Counted from the stretch's first letter, positions 17,024-25,133 are shown. The stretch: 64,000 nucleotides of DNA from Deinococcus ruber (GCF_014648095.1 NZ_BMQL01000005.1:62001-126000); one strand, 5' to 3'. The notes: a model not told the origin generated them from the letters alone. Made by a program: numbers and translations.

Positions 17024-18246
17024 AGCCCTTCTTCCAGCACGCGCCCGATCATCTGGACGGCCTGCCACACGTCGGCGTGCGACAGGTACAGCGGCGTCAG
17101 GCCAAAGCGCAGGATGTCGGGCGTGCGGAAATCTCCGATCACGCCCGCCGCGATCAGCCGCCGCATCACGTCGCTGGCCTGTGGATGGCGGTACGCCACC
17201 TGACTGCCGCGCCTGTCCTCATCCAGCGGCGTGACCAGTTCCAGCGGAAACCGCGCCGTGAGCGGCTGCATCTGCTCGGTAAAGGTGCGGCCCAGGGCCA
17301 GCGATTTGGCCCGCACCTGCCGCATATCCACGTCGTCGAAGACCTCCAGCGCGGCGTCCAGCGCACTCAGATTCAGAATGCCGGGCGTGCCGACCACGAA
17401 GCGGCGAGCGCCGGGGGCCGGGGCGTAGTCGCGGGCCATCTCGAAGGGGTCGGCGTGGCCCATCCAGCCGCTCAGAAACACCTGCACGCTGTCCAGATGG
17501 CGCTCGGCCACGTACAGGAACGACGGCGCACCGGGGCCACCGTTCAGGAACTTGTAGCCGCAGCCCAGCGCGAAATCTGCGCCCGCCGCGTCCAGCTCGA
17601 CCTCGAACGCGCCCGCCGAATGTGCCAGATCCCAGACGGTCAGAATGCCGTGTGCGTGGGCTGCCGCCGTCATGGCCCGCAGATCGTGCCGCGCTCCGCT
17701 GCGGTAATCCACCTCGGTCAGCAGCAGCACCGCCACCTCGTCGCTCAGGGCAGCTTCCAGCTCGGCTGTCGGCACGCGCCGCAGCTCGTAACGCCCGTCC
17801 TGCAAGGCATTCAACCCCTGCGCCACATACAGATCGGTGGGAAAGTTTCCGGCGTCGGTCAGAATGACCCGGCGATCCGGGCGCAGCGGCAGGGCGGCGC
17901 TCAGCAGCTTGAAGAGGTTGACGCTGGTGCTGTCTCCCACCGCGACTTCATGCGGCTGCGCTCCGATCAGGCGGGCAATCCGGGCGGCCACGCGGTCTGG
18001 AAGCTGCATCCAGTCGCGGCCCTCGTCGGCCCCGCCCGTCCACGAGCGGATGAGCTGGGTGCCCCATTCCTGCTGCGTCACATGGGCGAGCCGCGCCGGA
18101 ACGTGGGCGGGCAGGGCTCCCAGGCTGTTGCCGTCGAGGTAGACGATGCCCTGCGGCAGAGCGAATTCGGCGCGTTTGTGCGCCAGGGGGTCGCGGGCAT
18201 CCAGCGCCAGCAGATCAGCGGGAACGGTACGGTGCAGGGTGGTCAT
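17020..18246 (-). CDS. kynU: Kynureninase
   Basis: 408 aa from ATG 18246 with AGGAG 5 nt upstream. It is a PLP fold type I enzyme: YLDGNSLGALP near the start, GDSTSVNLFKLL for phosphate binding, WDLAHSAGAFEVELDAAGADFALGCGYKFLNGGPGAPSF-type active site (the Lys of GYKFLNGG forms the Schiff base) and a C-terminal FGLTPLYLSH. It splits L-kynurenine into anthranilate and alanine. It is first gene of the kynU-kynA(-nos) unit. The long 5' region carries a possible leader ORF and two repeat structures, listed separately. Confidence 0.97.
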   Translation of the reverse strand: MTTLHRTVPADLLALDARDPLAHKRAEFALPQGIVYLDGNSLGALPAHVPARLAHVTQQEWGTQLIRSWTGGADEGRDWMQLPDRVAARIARLIGAQPHEVAVGDSTSVNLFKLLSAALPLRPDRRVILTDAGNFPTDLYVAQGLNALQDGRYELRRVPTAELEAALSDEVAVLLLTEVDYRSGARHDLRAMTAAAHAHGILTVWDLAHSAGAFEVELDAAGADFALGCGYKFLNGGPGAPSFLYVAERHLDSVQVFLSGWMGHADPFEMARDYAPAPGARRFVVGTPGILNLSALDAALEVFDDVDMRQVRAKSLALGRTFTEQMQPLTARFPLELVTPLDEDRRGSQVAYRHPQASDVMRRLIAAGVIGDFRTPDILRFGLTPLYLSHADVWQAVQMIGRVLEEGL

Positions 18247-18268
18247 GGCAACTCCTGATATCAATTCC

Positions 18269-18314
18269 GGAACACGCTCCTGAACAGGTCTGTCGGTGTT
18301 CAGGGGTGTGTTCC
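18269..18314. promoter_or_regulatory. 18-bp inverted repeat upstream of kynU
   Basis: Arms 18269-18286 and 18297-18314 match at 16 of 18 positions (outer parts GGAACAC, inner parts CCTGAACA), with a 10-bp spacer. It ends 22 bp before the kynU start, just upstream of its ribosome site. It could be an operator or an RNA hairpin. In minus-strand RNA the two mismatches are A-C; in plus-strand RNA they become G-U pairs. Confidence 0.65.
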
Positions 18315-18353
18315 GACCTGAGTGGGAAGTACGTGGCAACAGGAAAGTTTCGA

Positions 18354-18381
18354 TCTGAAACGGCGATTCTGAAGCGGCGAT
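18354..18381. repeat. Tandem 14-bp repeat in the kynU 5' region
   Basis: TCTGAAACGGCGAT (18354-18367) is followed at once by TCTGAAGCGGCGAT (18368-18381), one mismatch. It lies between the leader ORF and the 18-bp inverted repeat. Possibly a double protein-binding site. Confidence 0.6.
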
Positions 18382-18421
18382 CCGGCGCGGGCTTCAAGGT
18401 TTGAAGTTCAGCGTCCGGGCT

Positions 18422-18538
18422 TCAGAATCCGGGCGTCATCGGGCGGCCCAGGTGGGCGCACCACCACGCGTGCAGCGCACAGGCGATCTCGTTCGCAGAG
18501 GAACGGGACGGCGGCGCGGCGTGAACGACGGAGTGCAT
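18422..18538 (-). CDS. Possible leader peptide with tandem Trp codons before kynU
   Basis: 38 codons from ATG 18538 to TGA 18422. The peptide ends in LHAWWCAHLGRPMTPGF, with two adjacent Trp codons at residues 25-26. The ATG lies 8 nt behind TACACT, the same layout as the leaderless starts of this window. The stop is 175 bp before kynU. In tryptophan-responsive leaders (TrpL, TnaC) Trp codons sense charged tRNA or free tryptophan. A comparable role for a Trp-degrading operon is inference. It could also be a small functional protein or chance; conservation decides. Confidence 0.5.
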   Translation of the reverse strand: MHSVVHAAPPSRSSANEIACALHAWWCAHLGRPMTPGF

Positions 18539-18546
18539 CGCAGGGC

Positions 18547-18552
18547 AGTGTA
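18547..18552 (-). promoter_or_regulatory. TACACT -10 box upstream of the leader ORF/kynU
   Basis: TACACT on the minus strand, 8 nt before ATG 18538. It is the best promoter candidate for the whole kynU-kynA unit and would give a transcript that starts at or near the leader ORF. Confidence 0.5.
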
Positions 18553-18651
18553 GCGCGGCACAGGCTGAGCTGCCCACCCCCGCTCCCGCTCCTGACCGGC
18601 CCGGCGTAGGCTGAGTCGAAAGCTCTCTTTTCCCGTCTCAGGAGGCCCACC

Positions 18652-19182
18652 ATGTCAGATACTCCAGCCCCGAACGATCTGCCCACATCCTTTGGACGCT
18701 TCGCCAGCCTCGGTGATTTCCTGCTTCATTACCGCGACACCGAGCGGCGCGAAACGGCAGCAGCCCTGTCGCATCTGAGCCTGGAGCGCCGCGCCGCCTA
18801 CCTCGCTCAGCCGCGCAATCTGGCCGATGTGCAGGCCACCCTGACCACACGCGAGAGCGACGATACCGATGCACAGGGTGGCAGACACTATCACCTGATC
18901 GTGCGGATACTGAGTGCCGACCACCCGGACACGCGGATACAGGCCGACGTGCAGGACTGCATTGCCACGCAGCGCCCGGTCTTTGTGGCGATTCGCTACG
19001 GCGACCGCATGGGCATTCAGGAGCCGGTCGAGGGCCTTCAGGAAGGCGCAGCGCTGCACCTGAAGGGCGAATGGATCACCCGCGAGCAGGCCCAGGATCA
19101 CGGCGGCGAGCGGATGTCGGTGCTGCACTTCACCCACCATCCCATCGGGTTCATCTGCACGCCCGTCAGCTGCTACAGCTGA
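18652..19182 (+). CDS. Uncharacterised protein, possible OB-like domain (DUF3465-like)
   Basis: 176 aa from ATG 18652 with a strong AGGAGG. Cytoplasmic, no signal or membrane segment. The middle part (NLADVQATL, RHYHLIVRILSADHPDTRIQ, VAIRYGDRMGIQEPVEGLQEGAALHLKGEWI, LHFTHHPIGFI) shows alternating beta-strands and a closing HFTHH. This recalls the DUF3465/OB-fold pattern of a His-containing strand, a 'GD-x-V-x-x-x-GEY' strand and a His-His end. It is a weak match by eye. No neighbour on the same strand is close. Function unknown. Confidence 0.75.
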   Translation: MSDTPAPNDLPTSFGRFASLGDFLLHYRDTERRETAAALSHLSLERRAAYLAQPRNLADVQATLTTRESDDTDAQGGRHYHLIVRILSADHPDTRIQADVQDCIATQRPVFVAIRYGDRMGIQEPVEGLQEGAALHLKGEWITREQAQDHGGERMSVLHFTHHPIGFICTPVSCYS

Positions 19183-19212
19183 TCTTCATTTCCTGCCAGA
19201 CGCTGCGGCAGG

Positions 19213-20388
19213 TCAGCGCAGACGAGGGTCGCCGGGGCGCACGCCGTAGACCGCGCCCCAGGGGTTATACACACTTTTCAGAGTATCGGTGGTGGTCTTG
19301 CCGTCGGCGGCCCGGATCGTTCTGACGATGGTGCTGGTCATGCCCTGCATCGGCACGTCGAGCAGTCGTCGGCCCCCGGCCCGTACCCGGTCATCGGGCG
19401 TATAGCTGGGCTGAGCGGGCGGTTTGAAGTCGGTCAGGGCGGGCTTGCCGATACTGACGGTGCGCGTGGGAGCCGCCCCGAACAGGTCGAAATGCAGCGT
19501 CTGCGCGTGCCGATCCCAGCTGGCCTGCACGAACAGATACGCGGCGGTGTCGTTCTTCATCCGCAGATTCTTCTGGGGCGCGTACACCGTGGCCTCGAAG
19601 CCCACCGGGTCGTAATATTCCACGCGGTGCGAGTGTTCATGGCGCTCGACGATGGGCATACCCGCCTCGTACATGGCCCGGAAGATGGTGGTGGACACCT
19701 GACACAGACCGCCGCCGTCCTCCTTTTCGAGCGTGCCCCCGCTGATGACGTAGCCCTTCACGAAACCTGTGCTGGCGCTGATATCACCCACCTCTGCGGC
19801 GAAATCGAAGGTGTGACCGGGCGCAATAAAGAAGCCGTCGAGCTTCTGTGCACCCACCAGAATGTTGGTTTCGCGGAAACTGGGGCTGCCCCTGTACGAA
19901 CTGCTGCCAGTCGAGACGTGCGACATCACGCCCCGCTCGGCCAGAAGCTGCACGCTGCGCTGCGGAGCCGTGATCCTGAAGACGGCTTCGGCACTGTCCT
20001 GCCCCGCCAGAGCCGCCTTCAGGATGTTCGCTTTGGTGGCGATACGGTCGAGCGTCCAGCCGTTCTGCTGACGAGCGATCCAGTGCCCGCCCACGTTGCG
20101 GAAGGTGGCAGATTTCGGGGTACGGGCGTCGATCTGCCGCTGGGCAATGTCCAGCCCCGCCGTCAGCAGCGTGCTGAACTTGCCGGCCTGCCTGCTGAAC
20201 TGCACGCCTTTGGCATTCATCGGCCACGATTTGACGAGCTCGGTCTTGATGACGCCGCCACCCTCGATACGGGGTTCCTGAGCGTGCAGCAGCAGTTTGA
20301 AGGCAGGAGCGGCGGAAGCGGCAGACGGAAAGAGGGCGGCGGAGAACAGAGCAAGAGAGAGCAGCGCAGGGGACTTCATTTCCGCCAT
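19213..20388 (-). CDS. VanW-family exported protein
   Basis: 391 aa. Start uncertain: ATG 20388 or 20379 (or GTG 20403); all give a signal peptide (LLSLALFSAALFPSAASA). The VanW signature is clear near residue 240: GGGLCQVSTTIFRAMYEAG, followed by ERHEHSHRVEYYDPVGFEATVY. VanW proteins occur in glycopeptide-resistance clusters and widely elsewhere; their activity is unknown, though a cell-wall role is assumed. It follows the SanA-like gene by 68 bp on the same strand, so a cell-envelope operon with VOC and SanA genes is likely. Confidence 0.9.
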   Translation of the reverse strand: MAEMKSPALLSLALFSAALFPSAASAAPAFKLLLHAQEPRIEGGGVIKTELVKSWPMNAKGVQFSRQAGKFSTLLTAGLDIAQRQIDARTPKSATFRNVGGHWIARQQNGWTLDRIATKANILKAALAGQDSAEAVFRITAPQRSVQLLAERGVMSHVSTGSSSYRGSPSFRETNILVGAQKLDGFFIAPGHTFDFAAEVGDISASTGFVKGYVISGGTLEKEDGGGLCQVSTTIFRAMYEAGMPIVERHEHSHRVEYYDPVGFEATVYAPQKNLRMKNDTAAYLFVQASWDRHAQTLHFDLFGAAPTRTVSIGKPALTDFKPPAQPSYTPDDRVRAGGRRLLDVPMQGMTSTIVRTIRAADGKTTTDTLKSVYNPWGAVYGVRPGDPRLR

Positions 20389-20456
20389 TCTGCTGGCCCC
20401 CACCTGACCGCCCGTGAGCTGCGCCTGGGGGTGAATTTATGCGTTGGGGGCGGGTG

Positions 20457-21110
20457 TCAGCGAATTTTTATACCATCTCCCAGAAACTTCGGCTGGGCAT
20501 TCAATAGCGTCACGTCGAGCACGGCACTGGCCCGCGCCAGCAGTTCGCGCACCTGGGTTTTTAAGCCGCCCGCGCCCGTCACATCGGCAGCGTCGTAGCC
20601 GACGACATCCAGGCCGCGCCGCCGTGCCAGAAAGATCGCCCGCTCGTTATGAAAATGCTGCGACACCACCACGAAACTCGACTGTCCGAAGATCTTCTGC
20701 GCCCGCACCACCGAATCGAGCGTGCGGAACCCGGCGTCGTCGAGGTACAGCCGCGCCGCCGGAATGCCTCGCGCCATCAGGTCGCGTTTCATGGCGCTGG
20801 GTTCATCGTAGAAGCGGGTGGAATTGTCGCCCGACAGGATGAAGTCCTGCACCTTGCCAGCCCGGTAGAGCGCCGCCGCCGCGTCCATGCGGGCGGTGTA
20901 ATACAGGTTGGGACGACCATACGCGCTGGGACTCGTGCCCAGCACCAGCGCCACCTTGCGGGCCGGAACGTCGCGGGTGCTGGAATACAGGCGACCCACG
21001 GCGGCACGCTCCACCACGCGGTTTGCCAGCACCAGCCCCAGCAGCAGCGCCGCGCCCAGGAGCAGGAGCCAGGGCCACACGCGGCGCAGCCCTCTCCTGC
21101 TGGCGCTCAT
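20457..21110 (-). CDS. SanA/YdcF-like DUF218 membrane protein
   Basis: 217 aa from ATG 21110, overlapping the VOC gene by 4 bp (ATGA). One N-terminal membrane anchor ([18 protein letters not shown]), then a DUF218 domain: [37 protein letters not shown] and [18 protein letters not shown]. The Asp, Arg and His of these blocks are the conserved ones. In E. coli SanA affects envelope permeability to vancomycin. Pairing with a VanW gene supports an envelope role. Biochemical activity of DUF218 is not settled. Confidence 0.9.
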   Translation of the reverse strand: MSASRRGLRRVWPWLLLLGAALLLGLVLANRVVERAAVGRLYSSTRDVPARKVALVLGTSPSAYGRPNLYYTARMDAAAALYRAGKVQDFILSGDNSTRFYDEPSAMKRDLMARGIPAARLYLDDAGFRTLDSVVRAQKIFGQSSFVVVSQHFHNERAIFLARRRGLDVVGYDAADVTGAGGLKTQVRELLARASAVLDVTLLNAQPKFLGDGIKIR

Positions 21111-21553
21111 GCCTGAAGCAGCTCCACCTGTCGCCCGTCGGGGTCGAGCGCGAAGGCCATCGGATTTCCGCTGGGGCTGAGCGTCAGGTCGCGGGCAAAG
21201 GTCACACCCTGCGCCTTGAGGGCCGCGACAGCCGCCGACAGATCGGGCAGGTACACGGCGACATGCTCCATCCAGGCGTTGGAGGGGTGCAGCAGGCTGG
21301 AAGCCGGGGCCGGGTGCGACGGCAGCACATGTTCACCCGGCTGTGTTTCGCGCACTTCCGCCGCCTGGGTAGGCTGCGTGGCGGTGGGCGGCACCTCGAA
21401 GAATTGCAGCTTGCCACCACCCTCGAAGCTCAGCACCAAGCGCCGCCAGCCCTCCGAAGTCACCAGGTCTTTGCTGACACTCGCGCCCAGCCCGGTATAG
21501 AAGCGAATCACGGCGTCGGCGCTGGCAGTGGTGAACGAGACGTGCTTGAGCAT
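21107..21553 (-). CDS. VOC-superfamily (glyoxalase-like) protein
   Basis: 148 aa from ATG 21553, 6 nt behind a TACACT box. It starts [23 protein letters not shown], the usual first beta-alpha-beta unit, and ends [17 protein letters not shown], the closing metal-side strand with Glu. A middle segment [21 protein letters not shown] begins the second module. The fold is shared by glyoxalase I, dioxygenases and antibiotic-binding proteins, so no reaction can be named. First gene of the VOC-sanA-vanW unit. Confidence 0.85.
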   Translation of the reverse strand: MLKHVSFTTASADAVIRFYTGLGASVSKDLVTSEGWRRLVLSFEGGGKLQFFEVPPTATQPTQAAEVRETQPGEHVLPSHPAPASSLLHPSNAWMEHVAVYLPDLSAAVAALKAQGVTFARDLTLSPSGNPMAFALDPDGRQVELLQA

Positions 21554-21559
21554 GTCTTC

Positions 21560-21565
21560 AGTGTA
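21560..21565 (-). promoter_or_regulatory. TACACT -10 box, leaderless start (VOC gene)
   Basis: TACACT on the minus strand, GAAGAC, then ATG 21553. No ribosome site. Confidence 0.6.
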
Positions 21566-21622
21566 GGTGCCATGTGCCTGAAGCGGGACACATTCCCCCG
21601 CGCCCCCATGCCATCATCCGGC

Positions 21623-22654
21623 ATGGAATACCGCAAGTTACTCGGCACCGACCTGACCGTGAGCGCGGTCGGATTTGGCGTATGGACCGTGGGCACGACG
21701 TGGTGGGGCGTGAAAGACGAAGAAATGGGCAAACGCCTGCTGCGTCAGGCCTTCGAGCAGGGCGTGACGCTGTTCGACAACGGCGACACCTACGCGTCTG
21801 GCCGCGCCGAGGCCATGCAGAAGGAAGCCCTGGGCGACGTGCGCGATCAGATCGTGGTGGCGACCAAGTTCGGCTACGACATCTACAACAATCCCGAGCG
21901 CCCCGGTCAGCAGGAGCGCCCGCACGACTGGACGCCCGCGTATCTGAGGAAGGCGCTGGAAGGCAGCCTGACCCGGCTGGGCACCGACCGCATCGACTAC
22001 TACCAGCTTCACAATCCGCGCCTGGACGCCATCGAGCGCGGCTCGGCACTGGCCGACGACCTGTGGGGCGAACTGGAAGCGCTGAAGTCAGAAGGTCTGA
22101 TCCGCGCCTACGGAACCGCCCTGGGGCCAGCGCTGAACGAGCGCCAGCAGGCCGAAGGCGTCGCCACCATCAGAGAGCGCCGCGCCCCCACCCAGATCAT
22201 CTATAACCTGCTGGAACAGCTGCTGGGCGAGGTCATTCTGCCGGTGGCCGAAGCCGAGGGCGTGAGCGTGCTGACCCGCGTGCCGCACGCTTCCGGGCTG
22301 CTGGAAGGTTACATGGACCTGAACACCACCTTCGAGCCGGGCGACCACCGCAACTGGCGACTGACCACCAACGAGAAGCGCAAGGCCTGGATGGAAGACG
22401 GCCTGAAGAAAGTGGAGCTGCTCCAGCCGTTCCTGGAGGGGCGCAGCATCGGTCAGCTGGCGCTGCAATTCGCGCTGCACAGCCCCTTCATGGCAAGCGT
22501 GATTCCCAACATCTACGACGAGGCGGGCCTGAAGACCTATACCACCCTCGACGACGCCCGCCCGCTGTCGCAGGAGGAATACGCGCAGATTCAAGCGCTG
22601 TACCAAGGCAATTTCGGCCTGACCACCAACCTGATCGGTGAAGTGGTGCGCTAA
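21623..22654 (+). CDS. Aldo/keto reductase
   Basis: 343 aa, start ATG 21623; ATG 21608 (five codons more) is an alternative and neither has a ribosome site. It begins [21 protein letters not shown], has [15 protein letters not shown] (catalytic Asp; the position of the usual Tyr reads TYASG), VATKFGYD (Lys), YYQLHNP (His) and a C-terminal cofactor loop. These are marks of NADPH-dependent oxidoreductases of the YccK/Gld type. The substrate is unknown. Downstream is the coproheme decarboxylase gene. Confidence 0.92.
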   Translation: MEYRKLLGTDLTVSAVGFGVWTVGTTWWGVKDEEMGKRLLRQAFEQGVTLFDNGDTYASGRAEAMQKEALGDVRDQIVVATKFGYDIYNNPERPGQQERPHDWTPAYLRKALEGSLTRLGTDRIDYYQLHNPRLDAIERGSALADDLWGELEALKSEGLIRAYGTALGPALNERQQAEGVATIRERRAPTQIIYNLLEQLLGEVILPVAEAEGVSVLTRVPHASGLLEGYMDLNTTFEPGDHRNWRLTTNEKRKAWMEDGLKKVELLQPFLEGRSIGQLALQFALHSPFMASVIPNIYDEAGLKTYTTLDDARPLSQEEYAQIQALYQGNFGLTTNLIGEVVR

Positions 22655-22677
22655 GAGCAGCCTTGAGGTCTGGGCTT

Positions 22678-22775
22678 TGAGCTGTGGGCCACGGCGGTCC
22701 CGGTAGCCCGCTCACGCCGCTTTTCGCCATGCCGTATCGTCGCTCCTATCAGCCCTGCTCACGGCCCATAGCTCA
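22678..22775. repeat. Imperfect inverted word repeat between AKR and hemQ
   Basis: TGAGCTGTGGGCC (22678-22690) pairs with GGCCCATAGCTCA (22763-22775) at 12 of 13 positions. The right side goes on with another TAGCTCACGGCC. Words of the GAGCTATGGGCC type are repeated in both orientations in this 150-bp gap. Confidence 0.55.
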
Positions 22776-22804
22776 TAGCTCACGGCCAATCCCCCGAGGC
22801 ACCC

Positions 22805-23611
22805 ATGTCCGACGAACACGCCCCAGAAAGCCAGCCGACCCCGCCCGCCCGCCCCCAGCGCCCCAAGATGATGGTAGACCTCGATCCCAGCGGGCAGGTA
22901 ACGCAGCGTGACCCCGACCGCGCCCAGCGGCAATACCTGAATTACGCCTTCTACAAGCTGGACGCCTCTTTTCGCCGCCTGCCCCGAGACGAGCAGGAGG
23001 ACATGAAGCGCGAACTCCAGCAGGCCATCGAGGGCTGGACGAACGCGCCTGCCGAGAAGGGGCTGATCGTGCGGACGTACAGCACCGTGGGCACCCGCGC
23101 CGAGGCCGATTTCATGCTGTGGCGCATCGCGTTCGATCTGGCCGATTTTCAGGAGGCGCAGGCCCGTATCAACCGCACCCGTATGGGCGGTTACCTGACG
23201 CAGCCGCGCAACTTCATTTCGATGCAGAAACGCAGCCAGTACGTCAACCGTATCGAAGGGTCGGGGCACGGGCTGGAACTGCTGCCGGGGCAGGGGCGCT
23301 ACCTGTTCGTGTATCCGTTCGTGAAGACGCGGGCATGGTACGACCTGTCGCCGCACGCCCGCCAGGGCATGATGGACGAGCACATCTACGCCAGCGGTCC
23401 CTTCAAGGGTGTGCGCCTGAACACCAGTTACAGCTACGGCATCGACGATCAGGAATTCATCGTGGCCTTCGACTCGGAATACCCGCAGGAATTCGTCGAT
23501 CTGGTGGGGCGGCTGCGCTACACCGAGGCGAGCCTGTACACGCTGTCCGACACGCCCATGTACACCTGCATCAAGAAAGATGTGGCGGGCATCCTGAACG
23601 ATCTGGCATAA
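22805..23611 (+). CDS. chdC: Coproheme decarboxylase (HemQ/ChdC, chlorite dismutase family)
   Basis: 268 aa from ATG 22805 (GAGG upstream). A 30-residue Pro-rich tail precedes the double ferredoxin-like domain. Family blocks are present: YAFYKLDASFRRLP, GTRAEADFMLWRIAFDL, YLFVYPFVKTRAWYDLS (with the catalytic Tyr and the Lys-Thr-Arg-x-Trp-Tyr segment) and MMDEHIYASGPFKGV. ChdC oxidatively decarboxylates coproheme III to haem b, the last step of the coproporphyrin route used by Gram-positive-type bacteria and Deinococcus. The tRNA-Ala gene follows 45 bp later. Confidence 0.95.
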   Translation: MSDEHAPESQPTPPARPQRPKMMVDLDPSGQVTQRDPDRAQRQYLNYAFYKLDASFRRLPRDEQEDMKRELQQAIEGWTNAPAEKGLIVRTYSTVGTRAEADFMLWRIAFDLADFQEAQARINRTRMGGYLTQPRNFISMQKRSQYVNRIEGSGHGLELLPGQGRYLFVYPFVKTRAWYDLSPHARQGMMDEHIYASGPFKGVRLNTSYSYGIDDQEFIVAFDSEYPQEFVDLVGRLRYTEASLYTLSDTPMYTCIKKDVAGILNDLA

Positions 23612-23615
23612 CCAG

Positions 23616-23644
23616 TTGACAAGTTCAGAACCAGAGGGTACTCT
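23616..23644 (+). promoter_or_regulatory. Sigma-70-type promoter of tRNA-Ala
   Basis: Perfect -35 TTGACA (23616-23621), 17-bp spacer and -10 TACTCT (23639-23644). Transcription would begin near 23651, just before the tRNA. Confidence 0.85.
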
Positions 23645-23656
23645 GTCTGAGCTTGT

Positions 23657-23732
<76 letters not shown>

Positions 23733-23743
23733 GAACAGAATAG

Positions 23744-23773
23744 ACCCGGAGGGATATCCTTCCGGGTTTTTTC
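23744..23773 (+). terminator. Rho-independent terminator of tRNA-Ala
   Basis: Arms ACCCGGA and TCCGGGT with an inner GGGATATCC part, followed by six T, 11 bp after the tRNA. Its end touches the stop of the convergent membrane gene. Confidence 0.88.
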
Positions 23774-24228
23774 TATTGTCGTTGTCCACCGCGTGGAGGA
23801 CGGGTACGCAGCAGCAGCCAGATGGCGTACCCGCTGAGCAGCGTCGCCAGCACGTGCCACAGCAGCACCTGATGCAGCGCGGCAAACACCAGTGCAAACA
23901 GCAGCGAGGCACCGTGCAGGCCCAGACCTGCCCGGAAGTTTCCGCGTTCGTGGGCGGTGTCGTACATCGCGGTACGGGGCAGCGGGTCGCTCATGGCGTC
24001 TCGGGCTTCGGCGTAGCGAATCAGCAGCAGCACGCCGTATACCAGCAGCAGACCCGACAGCAGGATGTACGCCACGCCCCCGGCACGGGTCAGGGGGTAG
24101 TCGGTGGCTCCCAGACCGCCGTGCAGCAGCGACGCCGCCATGCTCAGCAGCGCCAGCCCGAGCGTGGTACGGGTGCTGTAACTTGGCGGCCTGCCAAAGT
24201 CGGAGGGGGGCACGTCGGGGCCAGACAT
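23773..24228 (-). CDS. Four-helix membrane protein, unknown function
   Basis: 151 aa from ATG 24228. A TAGCGT box stands 8 nt upstream, suggesting a leaderless start. Four hydrophobic segments are visible: TLGLALLSMAASLLHGG, GGVAYILLSGLLLVYGVLLL, GLHGASLLFALVFAALH and LLWHVLATLLSGYAIWLLL. No motif points to a function. It converges with the tRNA-Ala gene and is divergent from the crotonase gene. Confidence 0.8.
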   Translation of the reverse strand: MSGPDVPPSDFGRPPSYSTRTTLGLALLSMAASLLHGGLGATDYPLTRAGGVAYILLSGLLLVYGVLLLIRYAEARDAMSDPLPRTAMYDTAHERGNFRAGLGLHGASLLFALVFAALHQVLLWHVLATLLSGYAIWLLLRTRPPRGGQRQ

Positions 24229-24298
24229 GTGTGTGTACGCTACGCCCCCCGACCGGCTCACAGGTGAGGGATAGAAAGAAAGATCGCTTTCCAGGCGT

Positions 24299-24304
24299 TA
24301 CCGT
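24299..24304 (+). promoter_or_regulatory. TACCGT -10-like box before the crotonase gene
   Basis: TACCGT, then AGAGGC, then ATG 24311. The AGAGG could also serve as a ribosome site, so leaderless initiation is only one option. Confidence 0.4.
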
Positions 24305-24310
24305 AGAGGC

Positions 24311-25120
24311 ATGTCACAACCGAGCGAAGCTGTGGTGCTGCACGACCTGAACAACGGCGTGCTGACCCTGACCATGAACCGCCCTGCCAGCCTGAACAGT
24401 GCCAACGACGCCCTGCTGCTGACCCTGACACAGATGATCCGCGAGGCGGGCAATACGCCAGAAGTGCGGGTGGTCGTGCTGACGGGGGCCGGACGGGGCT
24501 TCTGCGCCGGGGCCGACCTGAGCCAGATGGCTGGCGACCAGAGCAGCCCGACACGCTTCAGCGAGCACCTGGAGCACACCTTCAACCCGCTGATCCGCGC
24601 CATTGCCGAGTGTCCGCGCCCGGTCATCTCGGCGGTGAACGGCGTGGCGGCGGGCGCGGGCGCGAGCCTCGCACTGGCGGGCGATATCCGGCTGTGGAGT
24701 TCGGCGGCGAGCGCCGTCCAGATCTTCTCGAATATCGGTCTGGTGCCCGACTCCGGCGCGACCTGGATGCTGCCGCGCTCGGTGGGCTATGCGCGGGCCT
24801 TCGAGCTGATGGCCTTTGCCGAGAAGGTGACGCCCGAAGCGGCCCTGAACATGGGCCTGTGCGAACACGTTTTTGCCGAGAGCAACTTCGCCGCCGACGT
24901 GCAGGCTTACGCCGAGCGGCTGGCAGCCCGCCCGCTCAGCGCCCTGACCCTGACCAAACAGGCGCTGCGGCAGGGTCTGAACGGCACGCTGAACGACGCA
25001 CTGCTGACCGAGGCGAGGCTTCAGGACATGGCGGGCCAGAGCTGGGAGCACCGCGAGGGCGTCACGGCCTTCCTGCAAAAGCGGGCCGCCGATTTCCTGA
25101 CTCCAAAAAAGCCCGAATAG
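24311..25120 (+). CDS. Enoyl-CoA hydratase/isomerase (crotonase family)
   Basis: 269 aa. Crotonase folds show here as LTLTMNRPASLNSANDAL at the start, VVLTGAGRGFCAGADLSQM (first oxyanion-hole strand) and PVISAVNGVAAGAGASLALAG (second oxyanion hole). A PDSGATWMLPRSVG block occupies the active-site loop where classical hydratases have Glu; the nearby Asp fits PaaG-type isomerases. It probably acts on a 2-enoyl-CoA in fatty acid or phenylacetate breakdown. No companion beta-oxidation gene is close. Monocistronic, closed by a strong hairpin. Confidence 0.9.
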   Translation: MSQPSEAVVLHDLNNGVLTLTMNRPASLNSANDALLLTLTQMIREAGNTPEVRVVVLTGAGRGFCAGADLSQMAGDQSSPTRFSEHLEHTFNPLIRAIAECPRPVISAVNGVAAGAGASLALAGDIRLWSSAASAVQIFSNIGLVPDSGATWMLPRSVGYARAFELMAFAEKVTPEAALNMGLCEHVFAESNFAADVQAYAERLAARPLSALTLTKQALRQGLNGTLNDALLTEARLQDMAGQSWEHREGVTAFLQKRAADFLTPKKPE

Positions 25121-25133
25121 CTTCGAAGAGAGC

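Noticed and set aside
18408..18686. 92-codon minus-strand frame over the start of the 18.65 kb gene
   Set aside because: It has no start signal and overlaps a gene with a strong ribosome site; the 38-codon frame with a promoter box is the better candidate there.
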